A DNA stretch of 64,000 nucleotides from Closterium sp. NIES-65 (Eukaryota; Streptophyta; Zygnematophyceae; Desmidiales; Closteriaceae): positions 186,001 through 250,000 of the forward strand of contig CANXME010002097.1 in the NCBI GenBank assembly GCA_948144175.1, in the 5' to 3' direction. Below the pieces are notes generated by a model. It was not told the DNA's origin. It saw only the letters and a program-made list of their open reading frames with translations, and made no database searches. Of the stretch, positions 50,700 to 62,820 are shown piece after piece; position 1 is the stretch's first letter; each line of letters starts with the position of its first letter. A program made the translations under genes and the position numbers.

Positions 50700-51250
50700 C
50701 GCCGCGAGTCACTTCAGCCGAACCCGACATACGCCGCCATTGCCCGAAGCGAACCATCTGGAAGGGACACATGGTTCTTGGACAGTTGCTGCGGACAGCA
50801 CATGTGCTCCTCGGGGCGCTTCGTTCAACGAGAACACCAACTTCAACGCGAAGTTGTCATTACAGTCGCCAACAATCAGAACCTGCGAACACGACGACAA
50901 GGCGTAGTTCAACTTCAGTCAAGGGAAACAAACGTTGTACTGCAGATGTCAAAGGTACTAATCGCGGAGGGACTCGGCTACAACTTACTGAGCGTCAGTC
51001 AGCTAATGGCGAAAGGGATTCACCTCGAAGCAGACAGCACCACCCAAGAATTCAAGCTGTATCACGGGAGAGGAGGACTCTACATCGGCAAGGCGGTCCT
51101 TAAGAACAACGTCTTCGTCCTTGACTTCGTTCCTGACCTTGGCACCGCCGATAGCGACGCCATCGTTAACTTCACCAACTGGACACACCCTCCAGACCTT
51201 GATCCAGACTTCAGTCCAGAAGGCTTCTGGTATTCACACACCATCCCCGA
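50700..51250 (+). pseudogene. element K protease region
   Basis: TWFLDSCCGQHMCSSGR (about 50767-50820) occupies the active-site position of copia proteases (WFLDSGAS.HM type). GLGYNLLSVSQLMAKG (about 50968-51015) is the family's flap-side NLLSV block. A Thr/Ala repeat (AAAETTS units, about 51287-51420) follows. Confidence 0.7.
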
Positions 51251-51589
51251 AGTAGAAAGAACAAGGGCGCTAGCAATAATTCAGATAACATCAGCAGCAG
51301 CAGAGACAACATCGGCAGCAGCAGAAACAACATCACCAGCAGCAGAAACAACATCGGCAGGAGCAGAGACAACATCGGCAGCAGCAGAGACAACATCGGC
51401 AGTAGCAGAACCATCAACGGTAGCAGCAGGAACATCAACAGCAATTGCTGGTCCTTCAACGACACCGCTCCTCATCGACGACACACCACCGACACCCGCG
51501 CAACAACTACACCCAGCACCACGAGAAGTTCATCGTAACGCCAACTTCACCGCCAACTTCTACTCCAACTCCGATATGTACCGTCGATC

Positions 51590-52520
51590 ACCCGGACATC
51601 GCACCGACGAAAGCACCTGGCACGCAAGGATGGGACACCCAAGCAACACAGTATTAAACAATACGATAAGAGCAAGAGTACTCGACAAGGACTCACTCCT
51701 ACTGACCGACGGACGAGAACTTCAACGAGTACGCGGAACGTGCTTCACCTGCCCTGAAGGTGACTTACCACATCGACCATTTGCGCCTCATCACAACCCG
51801 AGCGCACCCGCGTACGCACCACTCGAGAAGGTGTATAGCGACATCCTGTTCAATCGGGAACCAGGACAAGTAACATACAACTACAGGATCACCTTCATCG
51901 ACGCCGCCACCCGTTACGTCTGGCACCTAAACCTCCCTAGCCGCGACATGGCATTCGCAGCCTTCGTTGCCTGGCTACCAGTAGCAGAGAGAGAATCGGG
52001 CGTGCAACTAAAAAGCTTCCAGTCAGACGGGGGAGGAGAATACACCTCTCAGCGATTCAAGCAGTACCTGGCGGAAAGGGGAATCAAGCAGCTCATCTCC
52101 CTTCCATACGCCCATCAGCAGCAAGGTGTAGCAGAAAGAATGAACAGGACCTTGCAGAACAGCATGCGCAAACTGTTACGTGGCATGTGGCTACCCAACC
52201 ACCAGTGGCCTGCAGCAATGGACCACGCCGTCATGCTGCACAACTTTCTGTCGTCATCATCGCTTCCGAACAACGCATCACCGCATCTGCTATGGACAGG
52301 GAAACAGGGCAGCACAAAAATGTTACGAGTTTTTGGATGCGTGGTACAGTACCGACCCCCAGCAGCACGAGCGGGCCGATTTTCTCAACGAGCACAGTGG
52401 GGACTACACCTGAGAATCGAAAAGAACTACATCGCGTGGAAAATCTTCGACGTCCACTCCAAGGAAACAGTAGCAGCACGTGACGTAATTTTCTACGAAC
52501 AACTCACGCTCCAGACATAC
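51590..52520 (+). pseudogene. element K integrase region
   Basis: TWHARMGHPS and CFTCPEG form the H-H/C-C domain (51616-51760). The core has the YSDI block (about 51834), FQSDGGGEYTSQRFKQYL (about 52018) and HQQQGVAERMNRTLQNSMRKLL (about 52110). The C-terminal end has LRVFGCVVQYRPPAAR and AARDVIFYE. Family role: integration. Confidence 0.85.
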
Positions 52521-52899
52521 CTTGCCAACCTGCAAGAAGACGAAGATTCCACAGGTGGTTTTCGTGGTGACCGAGCCTTTGCCTCAGCAGCGGACGAAGC
52601 TCACTGGGACAAGCAGAATGTGGACAACGCATCAGAAGAAGCCGGACCTCTTCCGTTCCGCTCCGTCAACGTTCCCATGGACGAAGACAACCCTCGCGAA
52701 AGTGCCAACGCCGAAACCTTCTACCATTTCGCCGACAACGGTTATGTAACACCTGCGACAGTCAACACCAACGAAGCAGAACGAGTAGAACCGAACTTCA
52801 TACCTGATCCAGAATCGGGAGATGAAGCAGCTTATCACGAGGACGTAAACCTTCCCCGCTACTCACAGAGTGGACTGCAGATTCTCGGACTCGTCACCG

Positions 52900-54017
52900 C
52901 AATCCACGGCACCGCCACTCCTAAAGAGCCTGCGACGGTTCAGCAGGCTATGGGGGGGGAACATAAGGAAAAATGGCGCGAAGCCATGGACAAGGAGCTG
53001 AAGGCACTGGAGGAACGCAACACGTGGAAAGTGGTTCCTATCGGCGTGGCACGGAACAAGACGGTGCTCACCGGGAAGTGGGTCTTCCGTGTGAAGACAA
53101 AGGCCGACGGCACCATTGACAAATTCAAAGCTCGCTGGGTTGTACGCGGCTTCGACCAAGAACACGGACGAGACTTCACCGAAACATTCGCTCCGGTCAG
53201 CCGACACACCTCGCTACGCATCCTTCTCGCAATCGCCGCCATGAAGAAAAAGAAGCTACAGCAAATCGGCGTCGCTAGCGCATTCCTCTACGCACCTGTT
53301 GACGCAGAGATCTTCGTCGAGCTACCACGCGGCCCCAGCACGGACTCGAACCACGTCTGTTAACTACTCAAGTCGCTTTACGGCATCAAGCAAGCTCCAC
53401 GACTATGGCAACAATACCTACACTCTCGCCTCATTCGCATCGGCTTCAAGCAATTGCCGCACGACCAGGGCATGTACCGGCTCACGAAGGGTACCGACTA
53501 CATCCTGCTAATCGTCTATGTAGACGATCTGCTCTACATTGGCTCAACTGACGGCATTACAACCTGGTTCAAAGGGGAGCTACAGCAAGACCTCACACTC
53601 ACGGTCTTATCTACCGTCACACAGTACATCGGCCTCAACATCCGGGAAGAAGAAGACGCTATCTACCTCAGCGCCGCAAAATACGCCGACACCATAGCCA
53701 AGCGTTTTGCACTCACACCGACTGTCATCTCCACACCGTACCGCTACACGACAGCAAACAATAAGGAAGGCTTCGCTCTACTCAAGCCCGCCGGCATACG
53801 CGACTACCAGAGAAAGCTGGGCTGCCTTCTCTTCGCAGCCGTCACCTGCCGCCCAGATCTATCCTACTCTGCAAGCCAGCTCGCCACCCACCTCAAGAAG
53901 CCTGAAGCGGAACATCTGGCGGAGCTCGACCGCACTCTTCACTACCTTGTCAGTACCCCGACGGTCGGCCTGACTTACCATAAGAACGCAACTACAACGC
54001 CTAAGCTAATCGGTTAC
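52900..54017 (+). pseudogene. element K RT and start of RNase H
   Basis: WREAMDKELKALEERNTWKVV, TGKWVFRVKTKADGTIDKFKARWVVRGFDQ, FAPVSRHTSLRILLAIAA and the catalytic YVDD (53517-53528, IVYVDDLLYIGS) define RT. CRPDLSYSASQLA and HYLVSTPTVGL start RNase H. Element J sits exactly at the position of the conserved LIGY.DADWA active-site block. Confidence 0.85.
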
Positions 54018-54147
54018 TGTCAGAATATTATAGCTTATGCATATTGTGTAGGCTATAGTGGGGTAGCCCATAAGGGGTACAACCCAATTAGGGTTAGTAC
54101 TTGTACCCAATTCATTTCATAGTTCATTCATTCCTTGTTTCTTCTCA
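54018..54147 (+). repeat. element J 5' LTR
   Basis: 130 bp, TGTCAGAATATTATAGC start, TTTCTTCTCA end. Confidence 0.92.
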
Positions 54148-54176
54148 TGGTATCGAGCAGGTTCCCTAACGGGAAC
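54148..54176 (+). promoter_or_regulatory. element J PBS and leader stem-loop
   Basis: TGGTATCGAGCAGG. Stem GTTCCC (54161-54166), loop TAAC, GGGAAC (54171-54176). A GGGCCCACCAC box follows at about 54187-54197. Confidence 0.82.
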
Positions 54177-54219
54177 GATTCCTAGGGCCCACCACTACGA
54201 ATTTTTTTTTTTCCTGCCC

Positions 54220-55380
54220 AGAGCGCGCTCCACTCAGCCCGAGTCGCGCTCCGTGTGCTCTCCCTACCGGCGCGCCCTCGCTAGGCCCCTCACGGCCCCG
54301 TCGCGTCGCCCCTAGCGGCCCTCTCACGGCCCGTCGCGCCGCCCTTACGGCCCGTCGTGCCGCCCTTAGTGGCCCGTCGCGCCGCCCCTTTCTGCGGCCC
54401 AGTCGCGCTGCCTCCTTCGCGGCCCCGTTGTACCGCCCTCAGCGACTTGTCGCCGCCTCCTTCAGCGGCGTCGCCGCCTCCCCCTTGCGGCCCTTCGCCG
54501 CCTCCCCCTTGCAGCCCGTCACCGCCTCCCCCCTTGCGGCCCGTCGCCGCCTCTTACAGCGGCCCCACCGACCCCGCGCGCCGCCCTAGCGGCCTCTTGC
54601 GCCGCCTGTCGGCCCTGCTTGCCGCCCTTGCGGCCCTTCGAGCCGCCCGTCGGCCCACCGTGTGCCGCCCTAACGGCATCGACGCCGCCCTTCCTGTACG
54701 GCCTCGGCTCCTACCTGCGGCCCCGCCACCTACCAGCGGCCCCGCCACCTACCTGCGGCCCCGCCACCTACCCGCGGCCCCGCCACCTACCTGTGCGGCC
54801 CCGCCACCTACTTGCTGGCCCCGCCACCTACCTGCGGCCCCGCCACCTACCTGCGGCCCCGCCACCTACCTGTGCGGCCCCGGTGCCTACCTGCGGCCCC
54901 GCCTCCTACCTGCGGCCCCGGCGCCTACCTGCGGCCCCGCCACCTACCAGCGGCCCCGCCACCTACCTGCGGCCCCGCCACCTACCTTTGCGGCCCCGCC
55001 GCCTCCTCTTAGCGGCCCTGCCGCCTCCTCCCAGCGGCCCCGAACGCCGCCCTCTCAGCGGCCCCGCCGGACCGCCCAGCAGCCGAGCCGCCCAGCAGCC
55101 GAGCAGCCGAGCCGCCCAGCAGCCGAGTAGCCCAGCTGCCGAGCCGCCCAGCAACCGAGCAGCCGAGCCGCCCAGCCGCCGAGCCGCCCACCAGCAGAGC
55201 CGCCGAACCGCCCAGCAGCCGAGCCGCTGAGCCGCCGAGCCGCCCTGCCGCCGAGCCGCCCTGCCGCCGAGCCACCCGAGCCGCCGAGCCGCCCTGCAGC
55301 CGAGCCGCCGAGCCGCCCTGTCCGGTAAGAGCAGCGCCTCTACCCCTGCACTGCCCTTACCCTACTGTTCGTACTGCTAG
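54220..55380 (+). repeat. element J leader tandem repeats
   Basis: GGCCCGTCGCGCCGCC units (54290-54560), then about fifteen 18-22-bp units of GGCCCCGCCACCTACCTGC (54715-55000), then CAGCCGAGCCGCC units (55070-55320). No gene supported. Confidence 0.75.
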
Positions 55381-55392
55381 TCTACTGCTGTC

Positions 55393-56450
55393 ATGGCTAC
55401 CCCCAGTGTCCTAGCTTTTGACGCTGAGGGTAGGGCCATTGACTTTGACGTCTGGGTCGACGACCTGCAGCTTTTCTTACAGTGCGATAGGGCAGACGGT
55501 CTCTCCCTCTATGACCTCACCTCTGGTGCCTCTCCTGCCCCTGCTGCTGATGCCGACGCCACTGTTCGCTCACAGTGGGCCACGCGCGATGCTGCTGCAC
55601 GTCTTGCTGTGCGTCGCCACCTGCCTACCTCTGAGCGTGCGCACTTTAGCCAGTACAAGAGTGCTCACACCTTATACGACGCTGTAGTTGCACGCTACTC
55701 CTCCCCTGCCACTGCTGCACTGAGCCGCCTCATGCTACCGTACCTCTTCCCTGACCTTGCTGCCTTTCTCACAATCGTTGACCTCATTACGCACCTCCGC
55801 ACTAGTGACACTCGCTACCGCGCTGCGCTTCCTACTGAGTTCTGCGCCAAGAACCCCCCCCCCATGTACATCACCCTCTACTACATAGTCACCCGGCTCC
55901 CTGACTCCCTTCGCTTAGTCAAGGACCACTTCCTCTCAGTTTGCCCCACCACACTCACCGTTGACCTCCTCGAGGAGAGCCTCTTAGCAGCAGAGAAGAG
56001 CATAGACGCTGTAGGAGCCTCTCGTGGTGACCCTCGCACCCCCGTCTTTGAGGGGTGTTCCCCCTCCCCTCTTTTGCCCTCTGTTGCCTCTGCTGCTGCG
56101 ACCGACCTCGTTGGTCTAGAGTCGATCGGTGCGGCGTCTACCCCTAGTGGGAAGCGTCGCTCTGGCAAGGGCAAGGGGGGCAGGGGCGCTGGAGGAGCTA
56201 GCGGGGGCGGTGGAGGCGGCGGTGGAGGAAGTGGAGGGGGTGGGGGTGGTGGTGGGAGTGGTGGCGGGGGTGGAGGTGTCGGCGACGGCAGTGGAGGTGG
56301 AGGCGGCGGCGGCGGTGGCGGTGGGAGCGGAGGTGGTGGAGGTGGCAGAGGTGGAGGAGGCGGTGGCGGAGGAGGAGGAGGAGGAGGTCGTGGCTCTTCG
56401 CAGAGGAGTGACTCCGGTGGTGGTCACCGCCAGCAGCAGCAGCGCAGTCG
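55393..56450 (+). CDS. gag: element J gag (capsid-like) region
   Basis: About 350 codons from ATG 55393 (MATPSVLAFDAEGRAIDFDVW). The conserved gag part runs to about residue 255 with the DLQLFLQCDRADGLS, RSQWATRDAAARLAV, YSSPATAALSRLMLPYLFPDL, YRAALPTEFCAKNPPPMYITLYYIVTRLPDSL and FEGCSPSPLLPSV blocks. Then comes a basic GKGKGGRGAGG stretch and a Gly-rich tail of about 75 residues. It is the best-preserved gag of the window together with E's. Capsid role inferred from position and copia precedent. Confidence 0.82.
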
Positions 56451-56454
56451 GTAG

Positions 56455-57165
56455 ACCCTGTCCCCTCAGCAGCTCCGTGAGTGGTACGCTGCACGCCAGC
56501 GAGGTGGGGGTACTGGTCCGTGCACCTACGTCCTGTGCACCGGCGACCGTGCGGGTGAGCAGTGTGGGGGTGCGCACCCCACCCAGCGCTGCTTTGGCCG
56601 CCTGACGGACGCTTGGCGTCACCAGTTCCCTGAGGCCACTGAGATCCCTCGCTGGGGCGAGCTGTCTAGGGCAGGGGTAGCTATCTTTGACCTTGACTTT
56701 GATGCTATTCTTGCTGCTATGTATACTGTGTCTATTAGTGATGAGGGTGACTGTTACCGGTGTTTCCCGCCCGACCCGGGCATTGAGACTGCTGCTTTAG
56801 GTGCTGGTGAGGCTGCTGCTCTTGGTGCTAGCGAGGCTGCTGCTCTAGGTGCTAGTGCGTCTGCTTCCTCCGGTACTGGTGAGTCTGCGCTCTCAGGTAC
56901 TGAGTCGGCTTCGGCCTCCCACACCTTCACACTTGACTCGGGGGCTTCTCGCTCCTTCTTTCGAGACCGCACCACACTCACGCCGCTTGGTCGGCCAGTT
57001 GCAGTCTCCCTGGCAGACCCCTCTGGGGGTCCTGTCCTTGCTCACTTCTCCACTGTCCTCCCGTGTCCGGCGGCCCCCTCTGGCACCCTGTCTAGTCTTT
57101 ACCTCCCCTCGTTCTCTACAAACTTGGTGAGTGGTGCTGACCTACAGGATGCGGGGGTTCACTAG
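56455..57165 (+). pseudogene. element J zinc-binding end and protease
   Basis: An LREWYAARQRGG module (about 56467-56500), a zinc-binding-like segment C-X13-C-X3-H-X4-C (about 56521-56592, CTYVLCTGDRAGEQCGGAHPTQRC read in blocks), the RLTDAWRHQFPEATEIPRWGEL block, then the protease core FTLDSGASRSFFRD (about 56925-56965). Confidence 0.75.
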
Positions 57166-57186
57166 TTCACTCCTGCGAGTCAGCGT

Positions 57187-58300
57187 GTGACCCACTGTAC
57201 GGACGCTCGGACAGGCCGACACCTGGCCACGTTTACACGTCGGCCGGGGTCGAGCCTGTACACACTCACCACTGCGTCTCCTCCAGTCACTGCGTCTGGT
57301 CAGGTAGCTGCGTCGGGTCAGGTGTTAGCTGCAGCATCCAGGTCTGATCCTGAGTCTGCCCCCTGCTCGTGTCGCCTCCCTTCTCACGAGACTCTCCTCT
57401 GGCACCACCGCCTTGGTCACCCCTCCCTGCTTAGTCTCCGAAGCATGGCCTCCCGTGTCCTTGTCTCTGGTCTTCCCCGGTCCCTCCCTCCCCTTCCTCC
57501 GGGGCCTAGCCCTACCTGCGTCCCCTGTGTCGAGGGGCGGCTCCGGGCTGCCCCTCACTCCTCCCAGTTTCCTCCGACAGAGGCCCCGCTGCAGACGCTT
57601 CACATGGACGTGTGGGGCCAAGCCCGCGTCCGTGGACAGGGTCACGAGCGCTACTTCCTGCTGGAAGTTGACGACTACTCGCGTTACACCACAGTCTTCC
57701 CTTTGCGCAGCAAGGGTGATGTCACTGAGGTGTTGATCGACTGGATCCGCGCAGCTTGTCTCCAGCTCGGGCGGAGCTTCGGCTCGGACTTTCCTGTTCT
57801 GCGTCTGCACTCTAACAGAGGCGGAGAGTTCTCCTCTGGCCTTCTGCGAGCCTACTGACGTGCACGAGGCATCCGCCAGACCTTCATGTTTCCAAACACT
57901 CCACAGCAAAATGGGATTGCTGAGCGCCGCATTGGCATGGTCATGGACGTCGCCCGTACGTCCATGATGCATGCGGCTGCCCCCCATTTTCTGTGGCCGT
58001 TTGCGGTCCGGTACGCGGCGCATCAGATCAACCTTCAGCCCAGGGTCTCCATGCCGGAGACCTCCCCAGCTTTGCTGTGTACGGGGAAGGTTGGCGATGC
58101 GTCTGCGTTGCGTGTCTGGGGATCTCGGGCGTTTGTCCGCGACTTGTCTGCGGACAAGCTGTCCCCTCGTGCTGCTCCTTGCGTCTTCCTTGGTTTCCCC
58201 CCTGACGCGCCAGGGTGGCAGTTCTACCACCCCACCTCTCGCTGTGTTCTGTCCTCCCAGGACGTCACGTTCGACGAGTCGGTCCCCTACTACCGTCTCT
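57187..58300 (+). pseudogene. element J integrase region
   Basis: ETLLWHHRLGHPSLLSL and the CVPC pair (57385-57540), MDVWGQARV (about 57607), the LHSNRGGEFSSG block (about 57805), QQNGIAERRIGMVMD (about 57905), CVFLGFPPDAPGWQFYHP and QDVTFDESVPYY near 58258-58292. Confidence 0.82.
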
Positions 58301-58439
58301 TCCCCTACCGCACTCCGTCCCTCCCCCCGCCACCGCTCTTCCTTGTGCCAGGTCCCCCCCTGGTAGACCCCCTCCCCCCTCAGGGTCCTGCCCCTTCAGG
58401 TGTGTCCCAGGTAGACGCTGTTGAGCCTGTCGAGGTCGC

Positions 58440-59160
58440 TGGTGACTCTGGTGCTGCTGAAGGTACTGAGCCTGGGGAATCTGACTCTGGGGGTGCTGAG
58501 CGTGTGGGTGCTACGCCTGGGGGTGCTGAGCCTGAGGGTTCTACGACTGGGGGTGCTGAGCCTGGGGGTGCTGAGTCTGGGGGTGCTGAGCCTGGGGCTG
58601 CTGAGCCTGGGGGTGCTGAGCCTGGGGGTGCTACGCCTGGAGGTGCGGAGCCTGGGGGTGCGGAGCCTGAGGGAGCTGGGCTTGCTGGTGCTGTGCCTGG
58701 CGGTTCTCCGGGTGCTTCGTCTCGCCGGGAGCCACTCTCTCCACAGGAGCTGCGTGAGTGGTTTGCCTGGCGCTGGAGGCAAGTTGCTGGAGCTGAAGGT
58801 GCTGCGGGTACTGGAGGTTCGTTGCTGCTGAGGGAGCTGGTGCCACGGGTCCCGGAGGTGCTCGTACTGGGAGTACTGGAGCTGCTGGACCTCATGTTCT
58901 TCTGGAGCTGGAGCTGCTGCGGGTGTTGGCGCGGAGGCTACTGCTGTCGATCCTGGAGGCGGTCCTGCTGGGGATACTCTTGGTGCTGCTGGGGGTACTG
59001 GAGCTGGAGCTGCTACTGGTGCTGGTGCTGCCACTGGTGGTGTTGGTGATGTCAGTGGTGTGTCTGAAGTCGCCGCGCGGCCTCGCCTGTACTTCGTTCC
59101 GCTCCTTCAGCAGGTTCTTGGTCCCCCGTCTTCTACTGGTCCTTCTCCTCCTTTAGAGTG
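58440..59160 (+). pseudogene. element J integrase-RT linker
   Basis: 15-bp repeats coding GGAEPGGA-type units (58470-58690), REPLSPQELREWFAWRWRQ (about 58727-58785), then Gly/Ala-rich repeats and the PYFVPLLQQVLG block (about 59090). Confidence 0.7.
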
Positions 59161-59339
59161 TCCACTGCTGTCCCGTCGCAGTTACAGTTACAGCCGGCCT
59201 CCCCACTGCCTGCTCCGTCTCCCTACACTGGTCCTACTAGAGGTCTTGCTGAGCGTCGTGAGGCTGCGTCTCGCCCTGCGTCGCCTGTCCGTGCTGCTCG
59301 CACTAGTGGTCGCGGTTCGCGTCAGCGTCCTCCTCCTGT

Positions 59340-61336
59340 CCCTGGCACGCACCAGATGTCTTTGCGTCCGTCCACTACTCCTCTGCGTGCCCCTTTGCCT
59401 TCTCCTCCTAAGTCTTCTCTTTTTGCTCTTGCCGATCCGGAGTCGGACTCTCTTCGTGCTGCCAGTCCTACTGTCTCGCGTCTCCTTGCTACTGTTGTCA
59501 CTGACCCTTCCTTTGAGTCCACTGCTGCGTCTGCCCTAGTTGCTGAGCTCGTCGACTTTGCTGCTCGCTGTCGCCTAGACTACGCCGCCAGTATTGTTGC
59601 TGAGTCTGAGTCTATCTGTCCTCCGTCCGTCGGGGGTAAGTGTGCCCTTGGCACGGACGTCCTCGAGGACAGGCAGGAGGAGTTCCAGTGCTTGGCCGCT
59701 GCTTCACCTCATCTCGTGTCCGTACTGCTTACCCCTGAGGGAGACCTGGATGCACTTGACATCCCGACTCCGCGCTCTTACGCGGAGGCGATAGAGGGTC
59801 ACTACTCCTCTCAGTGGCAGGCAGCTATGGACGCAGAGATGGCTTCCTGGAAGTCCACAGGCACTTACGTTGACGCGGTTCCCCCACCTGGGGCGAACAT
59901 CGTCAGTGGCATGTGGATTTTCAGGGTGAAGCGACCGCCGGGTTCTCCGCCTGTCTTCAAGGCGCGTTACGTGGCTCGTGGCTTCAGTCAGTGGCAGGGT
60001 TTTGACTACTTTCAGACCTTCTCTCCCACCCTGAAGATGACCACACTTTGGGTACTGCTGCACATAGCTGCTCATCGTGACTACGAGCTACACTCTCTTG
60101 ACTTCAGCACTGCTGCAGGGCAGCCTGCACGAGGAGATCTGGCTGCGTCGCCCACCTGGTTTCACTGGGTCTTTTCCTCCTGGCACCCAGTGGAGCCTCC
60201 GGCAGCCAGTCTACGGTCTTCGCCAGGCACCGCGTGAGTGGCCCGACACACTGAGGACTACACTTGCGGCTCTTGGGTTTGCTCCCTCTACTGCCAACCC
60301 GTCGCTGTTTCTGCGCACCGACACTTCTTTGCCGCCGTTCTACATCCTCGTGTACGTCGACGACTTGGTCTTTGCCACAGCTGACACTGCTGGACTCGCC
60401 CACGTGAAGTCCGAGCTGCAGAAGAGACACACGTGCACTGACCTGGGTGAACTGCGTAGCTACCTTGGCTTGCAGATCACTCGAGACAGAGCACGCCGCA
60501 CCATTACCCTGACTCAGTCACACATGGTGCAGCAGGTCCTTCAGCGCTTCGGCTTCACGTACTCCTCGCCTCAGGCCACTCTTCTGCCTACTCGCCACTC
60601 GCTCTCAGCTCTGCCTTCGGATGAGTCCGTAGAGTCGAGTGGCCCGTACCCAGAGCTTGTTGGCTGCCTCATGTACCTGATGACCTGCACACGACCTGAC
60701 CTTGCATACCCTCTTAGCATTCTCGCACGCTATGTTGCTCCTGGGAGACACAGACCGGAGCACATGGCTGCAGCGAAGAGGGTGTTGCGCTACTTGTGCA
60801 GTACGTTGGGCATGGGGCTTGTGCTTGGAGGGCAGAGTCCAGTGGTCCTTACTGGGCACGCAGACGCTTGTTGGGCTGACGACCAGGCTACGCAGCGGTC
60901 GTCACAGGGTTACACCTTCAGCCTTGGTTCCGGCTCTGTTTCGTGGCGAGCTACTCGCTCGTCTTCTGTTCTCGGCTCCAGTTGTGAGGCTGAGATCTAC
61001 GCAGGAGCCATGGCTGCAAAGGAGCTTTGCTGGCTCACCTACCTGCTGACTGACCTCGGAGAGCCGCCTCGTTCTCCTCCAGTGCTGTACGTAGACAACA
61101 AGGCCATGCTGGCCTTGTGTCGGGAGTAGCGACTGGAGCACAGAACGAAGCACATTGCTCTCCGCTACTTTCTTGCTCGTGAGCTGCAGCACCGTGGTCA
61201 GCTGCGTCTTGCATACGTGGCCTATGAGGCCAACACTGCTGATATCTTCACCAAGGCGCTTGCGCCTTGTGACCATCAGCGCTTCTGTACTCAGTTGGGC
61301 CTTGTGCCTACCTTACCTCATTTGCTCACCTCTTGA
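59340..61336 (+). pseudogene. element J RT and RNase H region
   Basis: DPSFESTAASALVAELVDFAARC lead block (about 59505), RT with AAMDAEMASWKSTGTYVDA, FKARYVARGFSQ and catalytic YVDD (60353-60364). RNase H has TGHADACWADD (about 60855), SSCEAEIYAGAMAA, YVDNKAMLAL, ANTADIFTKAL and the LLTS end. Confidence 0.85.
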
Positions 61337-61541
61337 CCTTGCTTGTACTGTTTCATATATATATATACACCTGCTCTTACTTGTCTAGCCTTTTTATATA
61401 TATTTACTCCTGCATGTGAACTGGCCTTGTGACCTTGAACTTGTGCTCGGAATGTGTGGTGACTTTGTGATCCACCCTGAGCTTGCTTTGCTTGGCTGGT
61501 CTTGTGACCCCTTGTTCTCCCCCACTTTGCCTATGGGGGTG
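61337..61541 (+). promoter_or_regulatory. element J 3' untranslated region with PPT hairpin
   Basis: ATATATATATA tracts near 61356 and 61395, the GTGATCCACCCTGAGCTT block near 61467, and the CCCCCA/TGGGGG hairpin at about 61519-61539. Confidence 0.72.
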
Positions 61542-61625
61542 TGTCAGAACATTATAGCTTATGCATATTGTGAAGGCTATAGTGGGGTAGCCCATAAGGG
61601 GTACAACCCAATTAGGGTTAGTACT
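61542..61625 (+). repeat. element J 3' LTR, left part
   Basis: 84 bp matching the first 84-85 bases of 54018-54147 with two differences. Element L is inserted after GTTAGTACT. Confidence 0.9.
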
Positions 61626-61753
61626 TGTCAGATATATATGACATAGCTATTGTAGGCTATAGTGGGGTAGCACATATGGGGTACAGCTTTCTAGGGTTTG
61701 TATTTGTACCCAACTTTCACCTAGTCATTCCCATTCTCGTTCAACTTCTCTCA
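61626..61753 (+). repeat. element L 5' LTR
   Basis: TGTCAGATATATATGAC start, TTCTCTCA end. The core AGGCTATAGTGGGGTAGC is shared with J. Confidence 0.88.
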
Positions 61754-61782
61754 TGGTATCGAGCAGGTTCCCCTGTGGGAAC
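61754..61782 (+). promoter_or_regulatory. element L PBS and leader stem-loop
   Basis: TGGTATCGAGCAGG. Stem GTTCCC (61767-61772), loop CTGT, GGGAAC (61777-61782). GGGCCCACCAC at about 61792-61802. Confidence 0.82.
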
Positions 61783-61879
61783 TGCGCCTAGGGCCCACCA
61801 CTTCGACTTTTTTTACTGCCCGAAGCGCGCTCATCCTGAGTCGCGCCTCGGGTTGTTAACTCGACGAGCCGCCCTAGCG

Positions 61880-62760
61880 GCCTTCCCTCCCCTAGCGGCC
61901 CTGCTGCCCTACTGACGCAGCCCCGCCGCCCCTGATTCGCGGCCTCGCCGCCCTGCTTTACCGGCCCCGCCGCCCTGCTTTAGCGGCTCCGCCGCCCTAC
62001 ACCTAGCGGCCCCGCTGCCCTACACTTCGCGGCCCCGCCGCCCTGCTTTAGCGGCCCCGCCGCCCTACACCTCGCGGCCCCGCCGCCCTGCTTTAGCGGC
62101 CCCGCCGCCCTTCCTTAGCGGCCCTGTCGCCCTACTTTAGCGGCCTCGCCGCCCTGCTTCAGTGGCCCCGCCGCCCTACACTTCGCGGCCCCGCCGCCCT
62201 GCTTTAGCGGCCCCGCCGCCCTACACCTCGCGGCCCCGCCGCCCAACTTTCGCGGCCCCGCCGCCCGACTCTACCGGCCCCGCCCCCCCCCCCCCCCCCC
62301 CCCCGCCCCCCCACTTCGCAGCCCCGCCGCCCCACTTCGCGGCCCCGCCGCCCGACTCTACCGGCCCCGCCGCCCTTCTGCTGCGGCCCCGCCGCCCTGC
62401 ACCTGGGGCCCCGCCGCCCGTCAGCTGCGGCCCTGCCACTCTCCTCTCCTGCCCGCCACCCGAGCCGCCGACCGCAGCACCACCCTGCAGCGTGCACCCG
62501 AGCAGCCGACCGCCGCACCGCCGAGTACCGGAGGAGCCGGCCCGCCCAGCTGCAGAGCCGCCCGGCCGCCCACCAGCCGAGCCGCCGTTCAGCCGAGCCG
62601 CCGAGCCGCCCAGCCACCGAGCCGCTGTGCCGCCGAGCCGCTGTGCAGCCGAGCCGCCCAGCAGCCGAGCGCCGAGCCGCCGAGCCGCCCAGCCGCCGAG
62701 CCGCCCAGCAGCCGAGCCGCCCTACTACCGAGCCGCCCGACCTGCCCTGTCTGGTGAGCG
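61880..62760 (+). repeat. element L leader tandem repeats
   Basis: About twenty roughly 22-bp units of GCGGCCCCGCCGCCCTGCTTTA type (61890-62400) with a poly-C run (62283-62304), then GAGCCGCCGAGCC units (62450-62740). No gene supported. Confidence 0.75.
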
Positions 62761-62820
62761 CAGCCCCACTGTCACTGCGTGCCCTTCCCCTACTGCTTGC
62801 ACTGCTAGTCTATCGTCGTC

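Larger units (their letters stand above)
54018..61625 (+). mobile_element. element J: gag-bearing copia-type retroelement nested in K
   Basis: 5' LTR 54018-54147. The 3' LTR starts at 61542 and is cut by element L at 61626, so J's right end is outside the window. Two differences in the 84 comparable LTR bases. All parts present: PBS, stem-loop, long leader, gag, zinc-binding segment, protease, integrase, repetitive linker, RT, RNase H, PPT hairpin. Closely related to B. Broken, with about six lesions. Confidence 0.92.
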
